A DNA stretch of 64,000 nt from Nitrosomonadales bacterium (GCA_016214695.1 JACRNY010000001.1:682001-746000); one strand, 5' to 3'; positions 39,829 through 48,159 are shown, numbered from the stretch's first letter. Notes: generated from the sequence alone by a model not told the origin. Numbers and translations are program-made.

Positions 39829-40207
39829 CTTTAGTTGCCTTGCTTTCGAACTCGACCACGGCCTGATAGATCGCCTCCATCACAGCTTCTGTTTCCGCCA
39901 GCATCTGATTGTTCCAGAACCTCAGCACCTTAATCCCTTGCGACTGTAACCATGCATCGCGTATTTCATCATATCCGGTCGCCTCTCCATGCTGACCGCC
40001 ATCAAGCTCGACCCCCAGCCTTTTCTCGTCGCAGTAGAAGTCGAGAATGTATCTCCCGACCGGATGTTGCCGCCTGAACTTAGCATCCGCGATCCGGCGG
40101 TTACGCAGCAATTTCCACAACAGCGCTTCAGCATCCGTCATCTTGCTCCGCATTTCTCGTGCATACGCACGGATGTCCTCGGGCAGTTTGGCTGGATAGT
40201 GCGGCAT
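39788..40207 (-). CDS. DUF559 (Vsr-like) endonuclease-domain protein
   Basis: A 139-residue protein of the DUF559 family, a fold related to the very-short-patch-repair and PD-(D/E)XK endonucleases. Diagnostic parts are KLRNRRIADAKFRRQHP-like (here LLRNRRIADAKFRRQHPVG), YILDFYCDEKRLGVELDGGQH and RDAWLQSQGIKVLRFWNNQ. The acidic D...E-x-D cluster is the presumed metal site. A GAGGTGA ribosome site precedes the ATG. The last ~14 residues (APLPQAGDNQRLG) are read from the palindrome plus inserted REP, and the stop lies inside the REP. It breaks the hyp operon between hypD and hypE. Confidence 0.88.
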   Translation of the reverse strand: MPHYPAKLPEDIRAYAREMRSKMTDAEALLWKLLRNRRIADAKFRRQHPVGRYILDFYCDEKRLGVELDGGQHGEATGYDEIRDAWLQSQGIKVLRFWNNQMLAETEAVMEAIYQAVVEFESKATKAPLPQAGDNQRLG

Positions 40208-40229
40208 TCAATTCACCTCACTTCATCAG

Positions 40230-40346
40230 CTCCCTTCGCCCGCAAGCGGGAGAAGGGTTGGGGATGAGGGGAGGCAAATATCCGGGACGTGAGTTTCATT
40301 TCACAATCCCTCACCCCTAGCCCCTCTCCCGCTTGCGGGCGAGGGG
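40230..40346. repeat. Large G+C-rich palindromic element, intact copy
   Basis: The left arm CTCCCTTCGCCCGCAAGCGG continues to GGGGATGAGGGG. After a ~35-base loop comes CCCTCACCCCTAGCCCCT and CTCCCGCTTGCGGGCGAGGGG. The two arms (about 40 bases each) are near-perfect complements, and each also folds on itself. It lies between hypD and the DUF559 gene and serves as the uninterrupted comparison for 39652-39828 and 33829-33920. Confidence 0.85.
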
Positions 40347-40348
40347 AA

Positions 40349-41461
40349 TTACACAGTCTCCCTGAATCTGCCATAACTATAGTGCGCCGCGCAGGCGCCT
40401 TCGGACGACACCATGCACGAGCCCACCGGATTCTCGGGCGTGCATACCGTGCCGAAGATCCTGCATTCCTGCGGGCGTTTCTGGCCGCGCAGGATGGCGG
40501 CGCATTCGCAGGCCTTGTTGTCCGGCACCGCCACATAATCGATCTTGAATTTCTGTTCCGCATCGAACGCGGCGTACTTCGGCCGCAGTTGCAGGGCACT
40601 GTGCGGCACGCTGCCGAGGCCGCGCCATTCGAACATGTCGCGCAGCTCGAACACTTCGGCCACCAGCTCCTGCGCTTTCAGGTTGCCTTCGCGCGTCACG
40701 GCGCGGGTGAACTCGTTCTCGACGGCGGCGCGGCCCTCGTTCACCTGGCGCACCAGCATCAGGATCGCCTGCATCACGTCCAGCGGTTCGAAGCCGGCGA
40801 TGACCACCGGCTTGCCGTAGTCGGCCGCGAACGGTTCATACGGTTTGCTGCCGATGACAGTGGAGACATGCGCGGGGCCGACGAAACCGTCCAGTGCCAC
40901 ACCGCCCTCCACCGCCAGGATGGCGTGCATCGCGGCGGGCGTGAGCACGTGATTGCACAGGATGCTGAAGTTCTTCAAGCCTTCGGCGTCCGCCTGTTTG
41001 ATCGCCACCGCAGTCGGCGGCGTGGTGGTCTCGAAGCCGATTGCGAGGAACACCACTTCGCGGCCGGGATTCGCGCGCGCGATCTTCAGCGCATCCTGCG
41101 TCGAATAGATCATGCGCACATCGGCGCCGCCGGCCTTGGCGCGCATCAGCGAGAGATTATCGGAAGCGGGCACGCGCAGTGTATCGGCATAGGTGCACAG
41201 GATCACACCGTGTTCGCGCGCCAGGCGGATGGCCTGATCGACGCGGCCGATGGGTAGCACACACACCGGACAGCCGGGGCCGTGGATCATGCGCACGTTG
41301 GGCGGCAGCAGGTCGGCGATGCCGTAGCGCGAGATGGCGTGGGTGTGGCCGCCGCAGAATTCCATAAGCCGGTACTGGCGTTGCGGGGCGGCTTCGCGCG
41401 CGATGTTGGCGGCGATGTTCTTTGCCAGTTCGCCGTCGCGGAATTCGTCGACGTATTTCAT
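40349..41461 (-). CDS. hypD: Hydrogenase maturation protein HypD
   Basis: A 370-residue iron-sulfur protein, the scaffold with HypC on which Fe(CN)2CO is built. Conserved Cys motifs are FCGGHTHAISRYG, GPGCPVCVLP, and the C-terminal 4Fe-4S set in CECAAILRG, CRIFGTVC and GSCMVSSEGACAAHY. IGFETTTPPTA and CNHVLTPAAM are also typical. The ATG at 41461 yields the standard MKYVDEFRD N-terminus. It starts 13 bases past hypC, in the same transcription unit. Confidence 0.96.
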   Translation of the reverse strand: MKYVDEFRDGELAKNIAANIAREAAPQRQYRLMEFCGGHTHAISRYGIADLLPPNVRMIHGPGCPVCVLPIGRVDQAIRLAREHGVILCTYADTLRVPASDNLSLMRAKAGGADVRMIYSTQDALKIARANPGREVVFLAIGFETTTPPTAVAIKQADAEGLKNFSILCNHVLTPAAMHAILAVEGGVALDGFVGPAHVSTVIGSKPYEPFAADYGKPVVIAGFEPLDVMQAILMLVRQVNEGRAAVENEFTRAVTREGNLKAQELVAEVFELRDMFEWRGLGSVPHSALQLRPKYAAFDAEQKFKIDYVAVPDNKACECAAILRGQKRPQECRIFGTVCTPENPVGSCMVSSEGACAAHYSYGRFRETV

Positions 41462-41474
41462 GGGGATACCGTCA

Positions 41475-41729
41475 TCATGTCGTACCCCCAGCCAACTCCT
41501 CACGCAGCTCATCCAGCTGCCCCATTTCGGCGAACAGCTGCAGGGTGCGCTCGGCTTCCTCCTGGTCCAGTTTCTGCAAGGCATAGCCGACATGCACGAT
41601 GACATAGTCGCCGATGCCGGCATCGTCCACCAGCGCCAGCGATATCTCCTTGCGCACGCCGCCGAGGTTGACGATGGCGTTGCCCGGCGTGGTCAACTCC
41701 TCGATGCGGGCGGGGATGGCGAGGCACAT
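41475..41729 (-). CDS. hypC: Hydrogenase maturation chaperone HypC/HupF
   Basis: An 84-residue HypC. The N-terminal MCLAIPARI carries Cys2, which holds the iron centre together with HypD and delivers it to the large-subunit precursor. VRKEISLALVDDAGIGDYVIVHVGYA is the conserved beta-barrel. The start lies two bases past the hypF stop. Some organisms have a paralogue HupF; this one is co-located with hypD and so is called hypC. Confidence 0.95.
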   Translation of the reverse strand: MCLAIPARIEELTTPGNAIVNLGGVRKEISLALVDDAGIGDYVIVHVGYALQKLDQEEAERTLQLFAEMGQLDELREELAGGTT

Positions 41730-41731
41730 GA

Positions 41732-44032
41732 TCAGGCTCCTTGTTTGAGATGTTGCAGCGCGATCGCCGCCTGGCCGAGCGAGACCGCGCCGTCGTTGGG
41801 CGGCAGCTGCTGCGCTGTCAGCACCTGCAAGCCGGCAGCGGTGAGCGACTCGTTCAGCGCGCTCGACAATATGCCGTTGAGGAAACAGCCGCCGCCCAGT
41901 GCAACATGGCCGGTGCGCGAGACTGCGGCGGCGCGCTGCACCCATGCACACAGCGCCGTGGCGACGGTGGCATGGAACAGCGCCGCACCGTAGCCGGCAT
42001 CCTTGCAGTCGGCCAGCTTGGCCAGCAGCGGGTGCAGGTCGAGATCGTTCTGCGCGGTGTGGATGTAGCCCAGCGCCAGCGGCTCGACCTTGCCGTGGCG
42101 CTCGGCCAGTCCTTCCAGCAGCATCGCCGCCTGCCCTTCGTAGCCCTGTATCTCCTTCACGCCCAGCAGACCCGCCGCCGCATCGAACCAGCGCCCCATG
42201 CTGCTCGTCTCGGCACAGTTCAGCTTGCGCTGCAGCATGTCGACCACCGTCGCCGCTGCCGCCTGCTCCGGGAAGCGGCGCAATATCTCGTCGCTGCGGT
42301 TCATGTCGAACAATGCCGCAGCCGCCATGCGCCAAGGTTCGCGCGCGGCACGGTCGCCGCCGGGCATGCGCAAGGGCGCAAGATGCCCCAGGCGCTGACA
42401 GTCCGTGCCCGTCACGCGCAACAACTCGCCGCCCCAGGCGCCGCCGTCGGTGCCCAGGCCGACACCGTCCAGCGCCAGACCGAGCAGCGGCCCGGTGATG
42501 CGGTGTTCGGCGGCGATGGCAGCGATGTGCGCGTGGTGATGCTGCACGGCAAAGAGCGGCAACCCCTGCCGTGCGGCATAGTCCTGCGCGTAGTGCGTGC
42601 TGTAGAAATCGGGATGCAGGTCGTGCGCCACGGCTTGCGGCTGCACATCGAGGATGTCGCAGAGATAGGCGACGGTCTCGTCCAGCATCTCGCGCGTGCC
42701 GATATGATCGAGATCGCCGATGTGCTGCGAGACGAAAGCCTCGTTGCCGCGCGTGAGGCAGACGGTGTTCTTCAGCCAGGCGCCGCAGGCCAGCACCGAC
42801 GGGCCGGAGTAAGGCAGCACGATGCGGCGCGGCGTGTAGCCGCGCGCGCGGCGGATGAAGGTCGGCGTCCTGCCCTGCCACTTCATCACGCTGTCGTCGC
42901 AGCGATGCAGGATGTCGCGATCATGGGTGAGGAAGGCATCGGCCAGACCGAACAGCGAATTGCGCGCCTCGTCGTCGTCCCGCACCAGCGGCTCGCCGCC
43001 GGGATTGGCGCTGGTCATCACCAGCGCCAGCGGTGCGGCCTGGCGCAGCCAGTCCGTACCGGCGGGACGTCCGAGCAATTCATGGAACAGCAGGTAGTGC
43101 AGGGGCGTGTAGGGCAGCATCAGGCCGATGCCGGGAAGTCCGGGTGCGATGCCCGCCAGCTCGGCATCGCAGCCAGCCGATTTGCGCAACAGCACGATGG
43201 GCCGCTCACCCGTCTCCAGCAGCGCGGCGTCCTGTTCGCGGAACTGCGCGTAGCGCCGCGCCGACTGCGTGTTCAGCACCATCACCGCGAAAGGCTTCTC
43301 CTCGCGTTGCTTGCCGTTGCGCAACTTTTCCACGCTCGCGGCGTTGCGCGCGTCGCACACCAGATGGAAACCGCCGATGCCCTTGATCGCAACGACCTGC
43401 CCCGCGCCGATGCGCTCGGCGGCAGTCGTGACGGCATCGCCTGCGAGCTGGTTCCAGTACGCATCGAACATGCTCAGGCGCGGGCCGCACTCGGGACAGG
43501 CATTGGGTTGCGCGTGGAAACGGCGCGTGGTCGGCGTGTCGTATTCCTGCTGGCAGGCCGGGCACTGTTTGAACTTCGCCATGCTGGTGTTGGCACGGTC
43601 GTAGGGCAGGCGCGCGGTCAGCGTGTAGCGCGGGCCGCAATGGATGCAGTTGATGAAAGGATGGCGATAGCGGCGGTCGGCGGGATCGAACAGTTCGGAC
43701 AGGCAGTCCGGACAGATCGCCATGTCTGGCGCGATGCCGGTGAGGACGCGGCCAGCCTTGCTCTCGGTGATGGCGAAACCGCTGAAGCCGCCGGTGGCGG
43801 CGGCGAAATCGTGGGTCACCTTCTCCACGCGCGCCAACAGCGGCGGTTCGCTCTGCAGACGTTCGATCAGGCGCAGCACCTGCGGTTTTTCGCCCTCCAC
43901 CGCGATCTCCACCCCCTCGCTGTCGTTGCGCACCCAACCCGCCAGACCGAGTTCGTTGGCGACACGGTAGACGAAGGGCCGGAAACCGACGCCCTGCACC
44001 TGCCCCGAGACTCTGATCTGCGCATGGACCAT
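41732..44032 (-). CDS. hypF: Carbamoyltransferase HypF
   Basis: A 766-residue multidomain protein that turns carbamoyl phosphate and ATP into a carbamoyl group for HypE. Domains in order: acylphosphatase (RVSGQVQGVGFRPFVYR, residues 5-90); two zinc-finger pairs (CPDCLSELF, CIHCGPRYT, CPACQQEY, CPECGPRL, about 108-185); YrdC-like (about 200-385); Kae1-like carbamoyltransferase with the metal motif VQHHHAHIAA and LALDGVGLGTDG. All are intact. The ATG at 44032 fits the family. The upstream spacer holds two repeats, so the hypFCD promoter would lie there if it is separate from hypAB. Confidence 0.96.
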   Translation of the reverse strand: MVHAQIRVSGQVQGVGFRPFVYRVANELGLAGWVRNDSEGVEIAVEGEKPQVLRLIERLQSEPPLLARVEKVTHDFAAATGGFSGFAITESKAGRVLTGIAPDMAICPDCLSELFDPADRRYRHPFINCIHCGPRYTLTARLPYDRANTSMAKFKQCPACQQEYDTPTTRRFHAQPNACPECGPRLSMFDAYWNQLAGDAVTTAAERIGAGQVVAIKGIGGFHLVCDARNAASVEKLRNGKQREEKPFAVMVLNTQSARRYAQFREQDAALLETGERPIVLLRKSAGCDAELAGIAPGLPGIGLMLPYTPLHYLLFHELLGRPAGTDWLRQAAPLALVMTSANPGGEPLVRDDDEARNSLFGLADAFLTHDRDILHRCDDSVMKWQGRTPTFIRRARGYTPRRIVLPYSGPSVLACGAWLKNTVCLTRGNEAFVSQHIGDLDHIGTREMLDETVAYLCDILDVQPQAVAHDLHPDFYSTHYAQDYAARQGLPLFAVQHHHAHIAAIAAEHRITGPLLGLALDGVGLGTDGGAWGGELLRVTGTDCQRLGHLAPLRMPGGDRAAREPWRMAAAALFDMNRSDEILRRFPEQAAAATVVDMLQRKLNCAETSSMGRWFDAAAGLLGVKEIQGYEGQAAMLLEGLAERHGKVEPLALGYIHTAQNDLDLHPLLAKLADCKDAGYGAALFHATVATALCAWVQRAAAVSRTGHVALGGGCFLNGILSSALNESLTAAGLQVLTAQQLPPNDGAVSLGQAAIALQHLKQGA

Positions 44033-44055
44033 GGTTGCCTTTAAAACCGATTTTT

Positions 44056-44127
44056 GCCACAGAGAACACAGAGCTCACAGAGAAAAACCGTTGCCGCTCT
44101 CTCTGTGACCTCTGTATTCTCTGTGGC
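44056..44127. repeat. Imperfect palindrome of CACAGAG units
   Basis: GCCACAGAGAACACAGAG at the left and CTGTATTCTCTGTGGC at the right belong to arms of about 28 bases that pair with only about two mismatches, around a ~13-base loop. This is a dispersed palindrome type seen in many proteobacterial genomes (from memory). It lies between hypF and hypB. Confidence 0.75.
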
Positions 44128-44158
44128 TAGTTTTTTGGTTTTGCGATTCATGTTTTTT

Positions 44159-44191
44159 TGATGGGTATCGCTGCGCTCCACCCATCCTACG
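44159..44191. repeat. Short dispersed repeat (GATGGGTATCGC...CCCATCC)
   Basis: GATGGGTATCGCTGCGCTCC followed by ACCCATCCTACG is a short interrupted palindrome (GATGGGT/ACCCATC). It matches a common betaproteobacterial intergenic repeat by memory. It sits 12 bases from the hypB stop codon. Confidence 0.5.
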
Positions 44192-44202
44192 TTTACTACC
44201 TT

Positions 44203-45072
44203 TTATCTGCCATCGATCGATTTTCTGTCTACCGCCTTCTTGCAACCCGCCCTGATCCACTCCAGCCACTCCCCCATGCCCTCACCGCTGGTGGCCGAGG
44301 TGCGGATCACCTGGATGTCCGGGTTCACGCGGCGCGCGTTGGCCACGGCCAGCTCGGCATCGAAAGTGAGATACGGCAGCAGGTCGCACTTGTTGAGCAG
44401 CATCAGGTCGGCGGCGCGGAACATGTCGGGATATTTGAGCGGTTTGTCTTCGCCTTCGGTCACCGAGAGGATGGCGACTTTGTGCGCTTCGCCCAGATCG
44501 AAACTGGCGGGACACACCAGGTTGCCAACGTTCTCGATCAGCAACAGGCTGTCGTCCTGCAGCTGCAGTTGCTCCATCGCACGGCCCACCATATGCGCAT
44601 CGAGGTGACAGCCCTTGCCGGTGTTGATCTGCAGCGCCGTTGCGCCGGTGGCGCGAATGCGCGCCGCGTCGTTGTCGGTCTGCTGGTCGCCTTCGATGAC
44701 GGCCAGCTTCAATTCGTTGTTCAATGCCGCGATGGTCTTCACCAGCAGCGAGGTCTTGCCCGAGCCGGGGCTGGAGACCAGATTGAGCGCGAAGATGCCG
44801 TGCGCGGCGAGATAGCTGCGGTTCTCCTCGGCGTAGCCGTCGTTCCTGGACAGGATGTCGCGCTCGATCTGCACCATGCGCGCCTGGCTCAGGCCGGGGG
44901 CGTGTGCGCCGGCGGGACCGGCGCCGAAATCCATCGTGCCATGCGCATGCACCTGCGCAGCTTCCTGCTCATGCGCGCGGTACTGCACCTGCGCGCCCGG
45001 CTTGCGGCGATGCCGCAGCGCATGTCCGCCGACGAGCGTCTGTCCCGATCCGCATCCACATGTCGTGCACAT
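44203..45072 (-). CDS. hypB: Hydrogenase nickel incorporation GTPase HypB
   Basis: A 289-residue SIMIBI-class GTPase delivering nickel with HypA. The N-terminal high-affinity nickel motif CTTCGCG is present, followed by a His-containing linker ([15 protein letters not shown]) much shorter than in HypB proteins with long poly-His tracts. The P-loop is [11 protein letters not shown]; further motifs are [36 protein letters not shown] and the guanine-specific NKCD. It lies nine bases downstream of hypA. Confidence 0.96.
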   Translation of the reverse strand: MCTTCGCGSGQTLVGGHALRHRRKPGAQVQYRAHEQEAAQVHAHGTMDFGAGPAGAHAPGLSQARMVQIERDILSRNDGYAEENRSYLAAHGIFALNLVSSPGSGKTSLLVKTIAALNNELKLAVIEGDQQTDNDAARIRATGATALQINTGKGCHLDAHMVGRAMEQLQLQDDSLLLIENVGNLVCPASFDLGEAHKVAILSVTEGEDKPLKYPDMFRAADLMLLNKCDLLPYLTFDAELAVANARRVNPDIQVIRTSATSGEGMGEWLEWIRAGCKKAVDRKSIDGR

Positions 45073-45081
45073 AACGTCCCC

Positions 45082-45423
45082 CTATTCGACTTCCAGTTCT
45101 TTCACGCGCATCTCGTTCCCGCCCGTCACCTGCAGCCGGGCGCCGCCGCACTGCGGGCAGATATCGTACAAGGCCTGCACCTGCACGGTAGCGGCGCAAT
45201 CCATGCACCACGCCTGCCCCGGCGTCGCAACGATCTCCAGCTTCGCCCCCTGCGCGACGCTGTCGCGCATCACCGCATCGAAACAGAAGCGCATCGCCTC
45301 CACTTCCACACCGGCCAGCTGGCCGATCTCCAGCCACACCGTCTTCACGCGGCGGAAGTTCTGCGCCTTTGCCGAATCTTCGATGATCTGCAGCACGCCC
45401 TCCGCCAGCGACATCTCATGCAT
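45082..45423 (-). CDS. hypA: Hydrogenase nickel incorporation protein HypA
   Basis: A 113-residue nickel metallochaperone. The N-terminal MHEMSLAEGVLQII supplies the His2 nickel ligand. The zinc site uses two CxxC pairs, in WCMDCAATVQV and ICPQCGG. Length is typical. It heads the hypAB pair. It is 130 bases downstream of the hupK-like gene on the same strand; the spacer contains no obvious terminator. Confidence 0.95.
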   Translation of the reverse strand: MHEMSLAEGVLQIIEDSAKAQNFRRVKTVWLEIGQLAGVEVEAMRFCFDAVMRDSVAQGAKLEIVATPGQAWCMDCAATVQVQALYDICPQCGGARLQVTGGNEMRVKELEVE

Positions 45424-45552
45424 GGGCGCCTCTCAAAATCCAAATTTCTTCGCAATACTGCGTTGCTCGCAAAAAATCACTCCTTACATATTACCTATAT
45501 GCTGCGTCGCGATTTTTTGCTCGCGCCTTGTCTTGCTTTGAACTTTGGCTTT

Positions 45553-46662
45553 TTAGAGACGCCCATCCTCGCTTTTTATTTCGACCTCATACGCCACACA
45601 GGGGTCGAGCGACAAGGCCTCGATCTGCGCGCGGTATTCCAGCAGCCCGCCATCATGCTCCTGCAATCCGCATATGCCCTGCGCGAACGCACCGGCGGGA
45701 TGGAAGTTCCACTCCGTCGGCGCGACGATCTGGTAGTCCGCCACCGTGTCGCCATCCAGCCGCACGTGATGCAGCAACAGCCCGCGCGCCGTGCGCACTG
45801 CCGCGACACCTTCGTCCGCCGCCGGGCTCGCCATATCCAGTCGCGGTGCGGCAGCGCCGCTCGCCATCTCGACCGCATCCACGATCCGGGCCAGCACGCG
45901 CGTCAGGGCCTGCGACCCGCTCTGCTGCCACACATCGCGCAACAGGGGATGCTCCGGATGATAACTCCAGGCCCCCGTCTCCGCCGCCGCGCCCAGCCAG
46001 TGCGGATAGGCAGAGAAGTTCGTATCCCATTTTACTGCGCACGCCTGCTGCGCCTCTGCCGCAGACCACGCCGGCAGCAGCCGGGGCTCGTTGCGCCCGT
46101 TGCGGCTCTGCTGCATCTCGTCCAGCTTGGCCAGCGGTCGCGCCAGCGCACCGGCAGACTTGCGCCACCAGGCCTGCACCGCGGCATAGCTATCCAGCCC
46201 GCGCCATTCCGCCGCCGACATCCCCAGACCGTCGCGCTCGAACCCCTGCAGGAAGTCGGCCATGCCGGCCTCGCCCGCGCCGATCTGGCGCAACAGCGCA
46301 TACCAGCCGGCAAAATACTGGTCCTGCTGCGGGATGCCGAGCAGATCCGGCCAATCCAGCATAACGCGCCACAGATGTTCCTGCAGCGCCTCGCACACGA
46401 TGGCATGCTCCATCGTCGCGATGGCGGGACTTTGCTCGCGCATCGCCGCCAGCAGCGCCGCGCTGGCAGCAGCCCCCTGCGCCCGCCCGCACACGCTGAA
46501 CAACAGCGGCACGATCTGCACCACCTCGCTCGGCGTCCTGCCCTTCAACACCTGTGCCGCCAGCGGCCGCGTGGAACGGATCTCCGTCGCAGCGACCGAC
46601 TCGCCGTCCCAGACCAACCCGAGTGACAACCTGCCCGCATCCACCACCGCGACCCCCTTCAT
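45553..46662 (-). CDS. HupK/HoxV-like hydrogenase accessory protein (degenerate large-subunit homologue)
   Basis: A 369-residue protein related to NiFe-hydrogenase large subunits but without their catalytic ligands. The N-terminal site equivalent to RxCGxC reads LFSVCGRAQG (second Cys lost). The C-terminal equivalent of DPCxxC reads SLDPCVAYEVEI (last Cys replaced by Tyr). ARGLLLHHVRLDGDTVADYQIVAPTEWNF is the well-preserved large-subunit-like stretch. HupK/HoxV proteins are thought to be scaffolds for Fe(CN)2CO cofactor assembly. It begins the hyp cluster here. No hydrogenase structural gene lies in the window. Confidence 0.8.
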   Translation of the reverse strand: MKGVAVVDAGRLSLGLVWDGESVAATEIRSTRPLAAQVLKGRTPSEVVQIVPLLFSVCGRAQGAAASAALLAAMREQSPAIATMEHAIVCEALQEHLWRVMLDWPDLLGIPQQDQYFAGWYALLRQIGAGEAGMADFLQGFERDGLGMSAAEWRGLDSYAAVQAWWRKSAGALARPLAKLDEMQQSRNGRNEPRLLPAWSAAEAQQACAVKWDTNFSAYPHWLGAAAETGAWSYHPEHPLLRDVWQQSGSQALTRVLARIVDAVEMASGAAAPRLDMASPAADEGVAAVRTARGLLLHHVRLDGDTVADYQIVAPTEWNFHPAGAFAQGICGLQEHDGGLLEYRAQIEALSLDPCVAYEVEIKSEDGRL

Positions 46663-46804
46663 CCATCACAAAAACGTACGCAGGCATTATGCCCGCTGCG
46701 CGTCAGCAAACAACAACCCCCTGACAAAACCGGTGGTCTGCATCATTGATTCCGCAAAGGGGCTATCGAACCATGTGCCGCCCAAGGAGACACACCATCA
46801 GCTT

Positions 46805-46899
46805 CCCCCTTTAGCAAAGGGGGACAGGAGGGGGATTTAAAATCGTGCCACATCGTCCTCTCTCAAATCCCCCCTCACCCCCCTTTTCTAAAGGGGGGG
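46805..46899. repeat. MITE-like inverted repeat (CCCCCTTT type)
   Basis: The left arm CCCCCTTTAGCAAAGGGGGA continues through GGAGGGGGATTT. After ~25 bases the complementary arm AAATCCCCCCTCACCCCCC continues to TTCTAAAGGGGGGG. Each arm also contains its own hairpin. It fills most of the 270-base space between the hupK-like gene and the sugar-dehydrogenase gene; no gene was found there. Confidence 0.8.
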
Positions 46900-46932
46900 C
46901 CTCATTTAATCATGTTCCGCCCGCAGAGCGGC

Positions 46933-48159
46933 TCAGCGTACCCGCTGCAAGCGGAACAAGCCGTTCGCCTCGCTATCGCTGCTGAAATACAGCGCGCCGT
47001 CCGGCCCCACCGCCACGCCCGCCGGGCGCGCCCAGCGTTTGCCGTCGCGCAGCTGGAAGCCGCTGACCAGATCGTCCACGCGCACCGCCTGCCCATCCTG
47101 GAAGCGCACCGCCACCAGCTTGGGTTCGCGGCGCGTGGCGGCGCGGCCGAGGTAGCCGCCGCCGGGCTTGGTGCCCCAGGAACCGTGCAGCGCGACCACC
47201 GCATCGAATTCCAGCTGCGCATCCATTGCCCCCCTGGGCACGAAGGTCACCCCCAGCGGCGCATTGCGCGAGGGGAAGGTCGCCACCGGCAACGTCACCT
47301 CGTTGATCGGGCGCGGCGGTGTGCTCGATACGCAATCGTCGCGCTGCAGTTGCTTGCCGTCGTACTGGAACCACGGCATGCCGTGGAAAGAGCCCGCATC
47401 CAGCCGGCTGAAATATTCCGGCGGCTGCTCGTAGCCCAGATGGTCCGGCCCGTTGTTGCTGGCGAACAGCACATCGGTCTGCGGCTGCCAGGCGAAACCC
47501 ACCGGATTGCGCAACCCCGAAGCGAAAGGCACCCAGCTCGCCACACCGCCGCGCTCGCGCAACACCAGCACGCCGCCGCGCTGGTCGTCGGGCGGATAGT
47601 CCGTACCCACGAACTGGTCACTGCAATTACGCTGGATGCCCAGACTCACATACACCCGCCCATCCGGCCCCACCCCCACGGTGCGGCTGTCATGCCCGGG
47701 GCCGCCCGGCAACGCCGCCAGCAAGGACAAGTCTTCCTCCGCGATGCTGGCCTGCCCGGCGCGGTACGGCGCGCGATACACGCCATGATTGCGCGCAATC
47801 AAGATCTCGCCCTTGCGGAAAGCCACGCTGTGCGGGTAATCGCCCGGCTCCATCAACACCTCGGCCTTGGTATAGGGCGGCGGCAGGCGATACACCTTGC
47901 CCGAACGCGAACCCGCGAACAGATCGCCATTCGCCGCAAAGGTCAGCATGCGCGGCGCATCCATCCCGCCCAGCCATTCCAGCCGGTAACCCTTGGGCAC
48001 GCGCACCGTCCTGCTCTTGCCTTCCACCGAGAGCGTCTGCTGCTCGTAGACCAGCGCCTGCGTGCCGGCCTGTGCGGGCGCACAGACCAGGCACGACAAC
48101 ATCAGCCAGCCGCAACGCAAAGCGCGCGACGCCAGCCATGGCAAAGAAACTTGATTCAT
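46933..48159 (-). CDS. Exported PQQ-dependent sugar dehydrogenase-like beta-propeller protein
   Basis: A 408-residue protein with signal peptide (cleavage after CAPAQA, residue ~32) and a six-bladed propeller of the soluble glucose/sorbosone dehydrogenase family. Typical strings are PRMLTFAANGDLFAGSRSGK, TVGVGPDGRVYVSLG, NPVGFAWQPQTDVLFASNNG, ALHGSWGTKPGGG and ARPAGVAVGPDGALYFSSD. Oxidation of aldoses with PQQ is the family activity; the actual substrate is unknown. GGAGGAG precedes the ATG at 48159. Confidence 0.85.
   Translation of the reverse strand: MNQVSLPWLASRALRCGWLMLSCLVCAPAQAGTQALVYEQQTLSVEGKSRTVRVPKGYRLEWLGGMDAPRMLTFAANGDLFAGSRSGKVYRLPPPYTKAEVLMEPGDYPHSVAFRKGEILIARNHGVYRAPYRAGQASIAEEDLSLLAALPGGPGHDSRTVGVGPDGRVYVSLGIQRNCSDQFVGTDYPPDDQRGGVLVLRERGGVASWVPFASGLRNPVGFAWQPQTDVLFASNNGPDHLGYEQPPEYFSRLDAGSFHGMPWFQYDGKQLQRDDCVSSTPPRPINEVTLPVATFPSRNAPLGVTFVPRGAMDAQLEFDAVVALHGSWGTKPGGGYLGRAATRREPKLVAVRFQDGQAVRVDDLVSGFQLRDGKRWARPAGVAVGPDGALYFSSDSEANGLFRLQRVR

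Noticed and set aside
41741-44044. 767-codon open frame on the plus strand
   Set aside because: It is antisense to hypF. HypF on the other strand has all its domains, and the plus-strand product is Arg/Gln/His-rich without motifs.
44158-46626. 822-codon open frame on the plus strand
   Set aside because: It runs antisense through hypB, hypA and the hupK-like gene, all of which are well supported on the minus strand.
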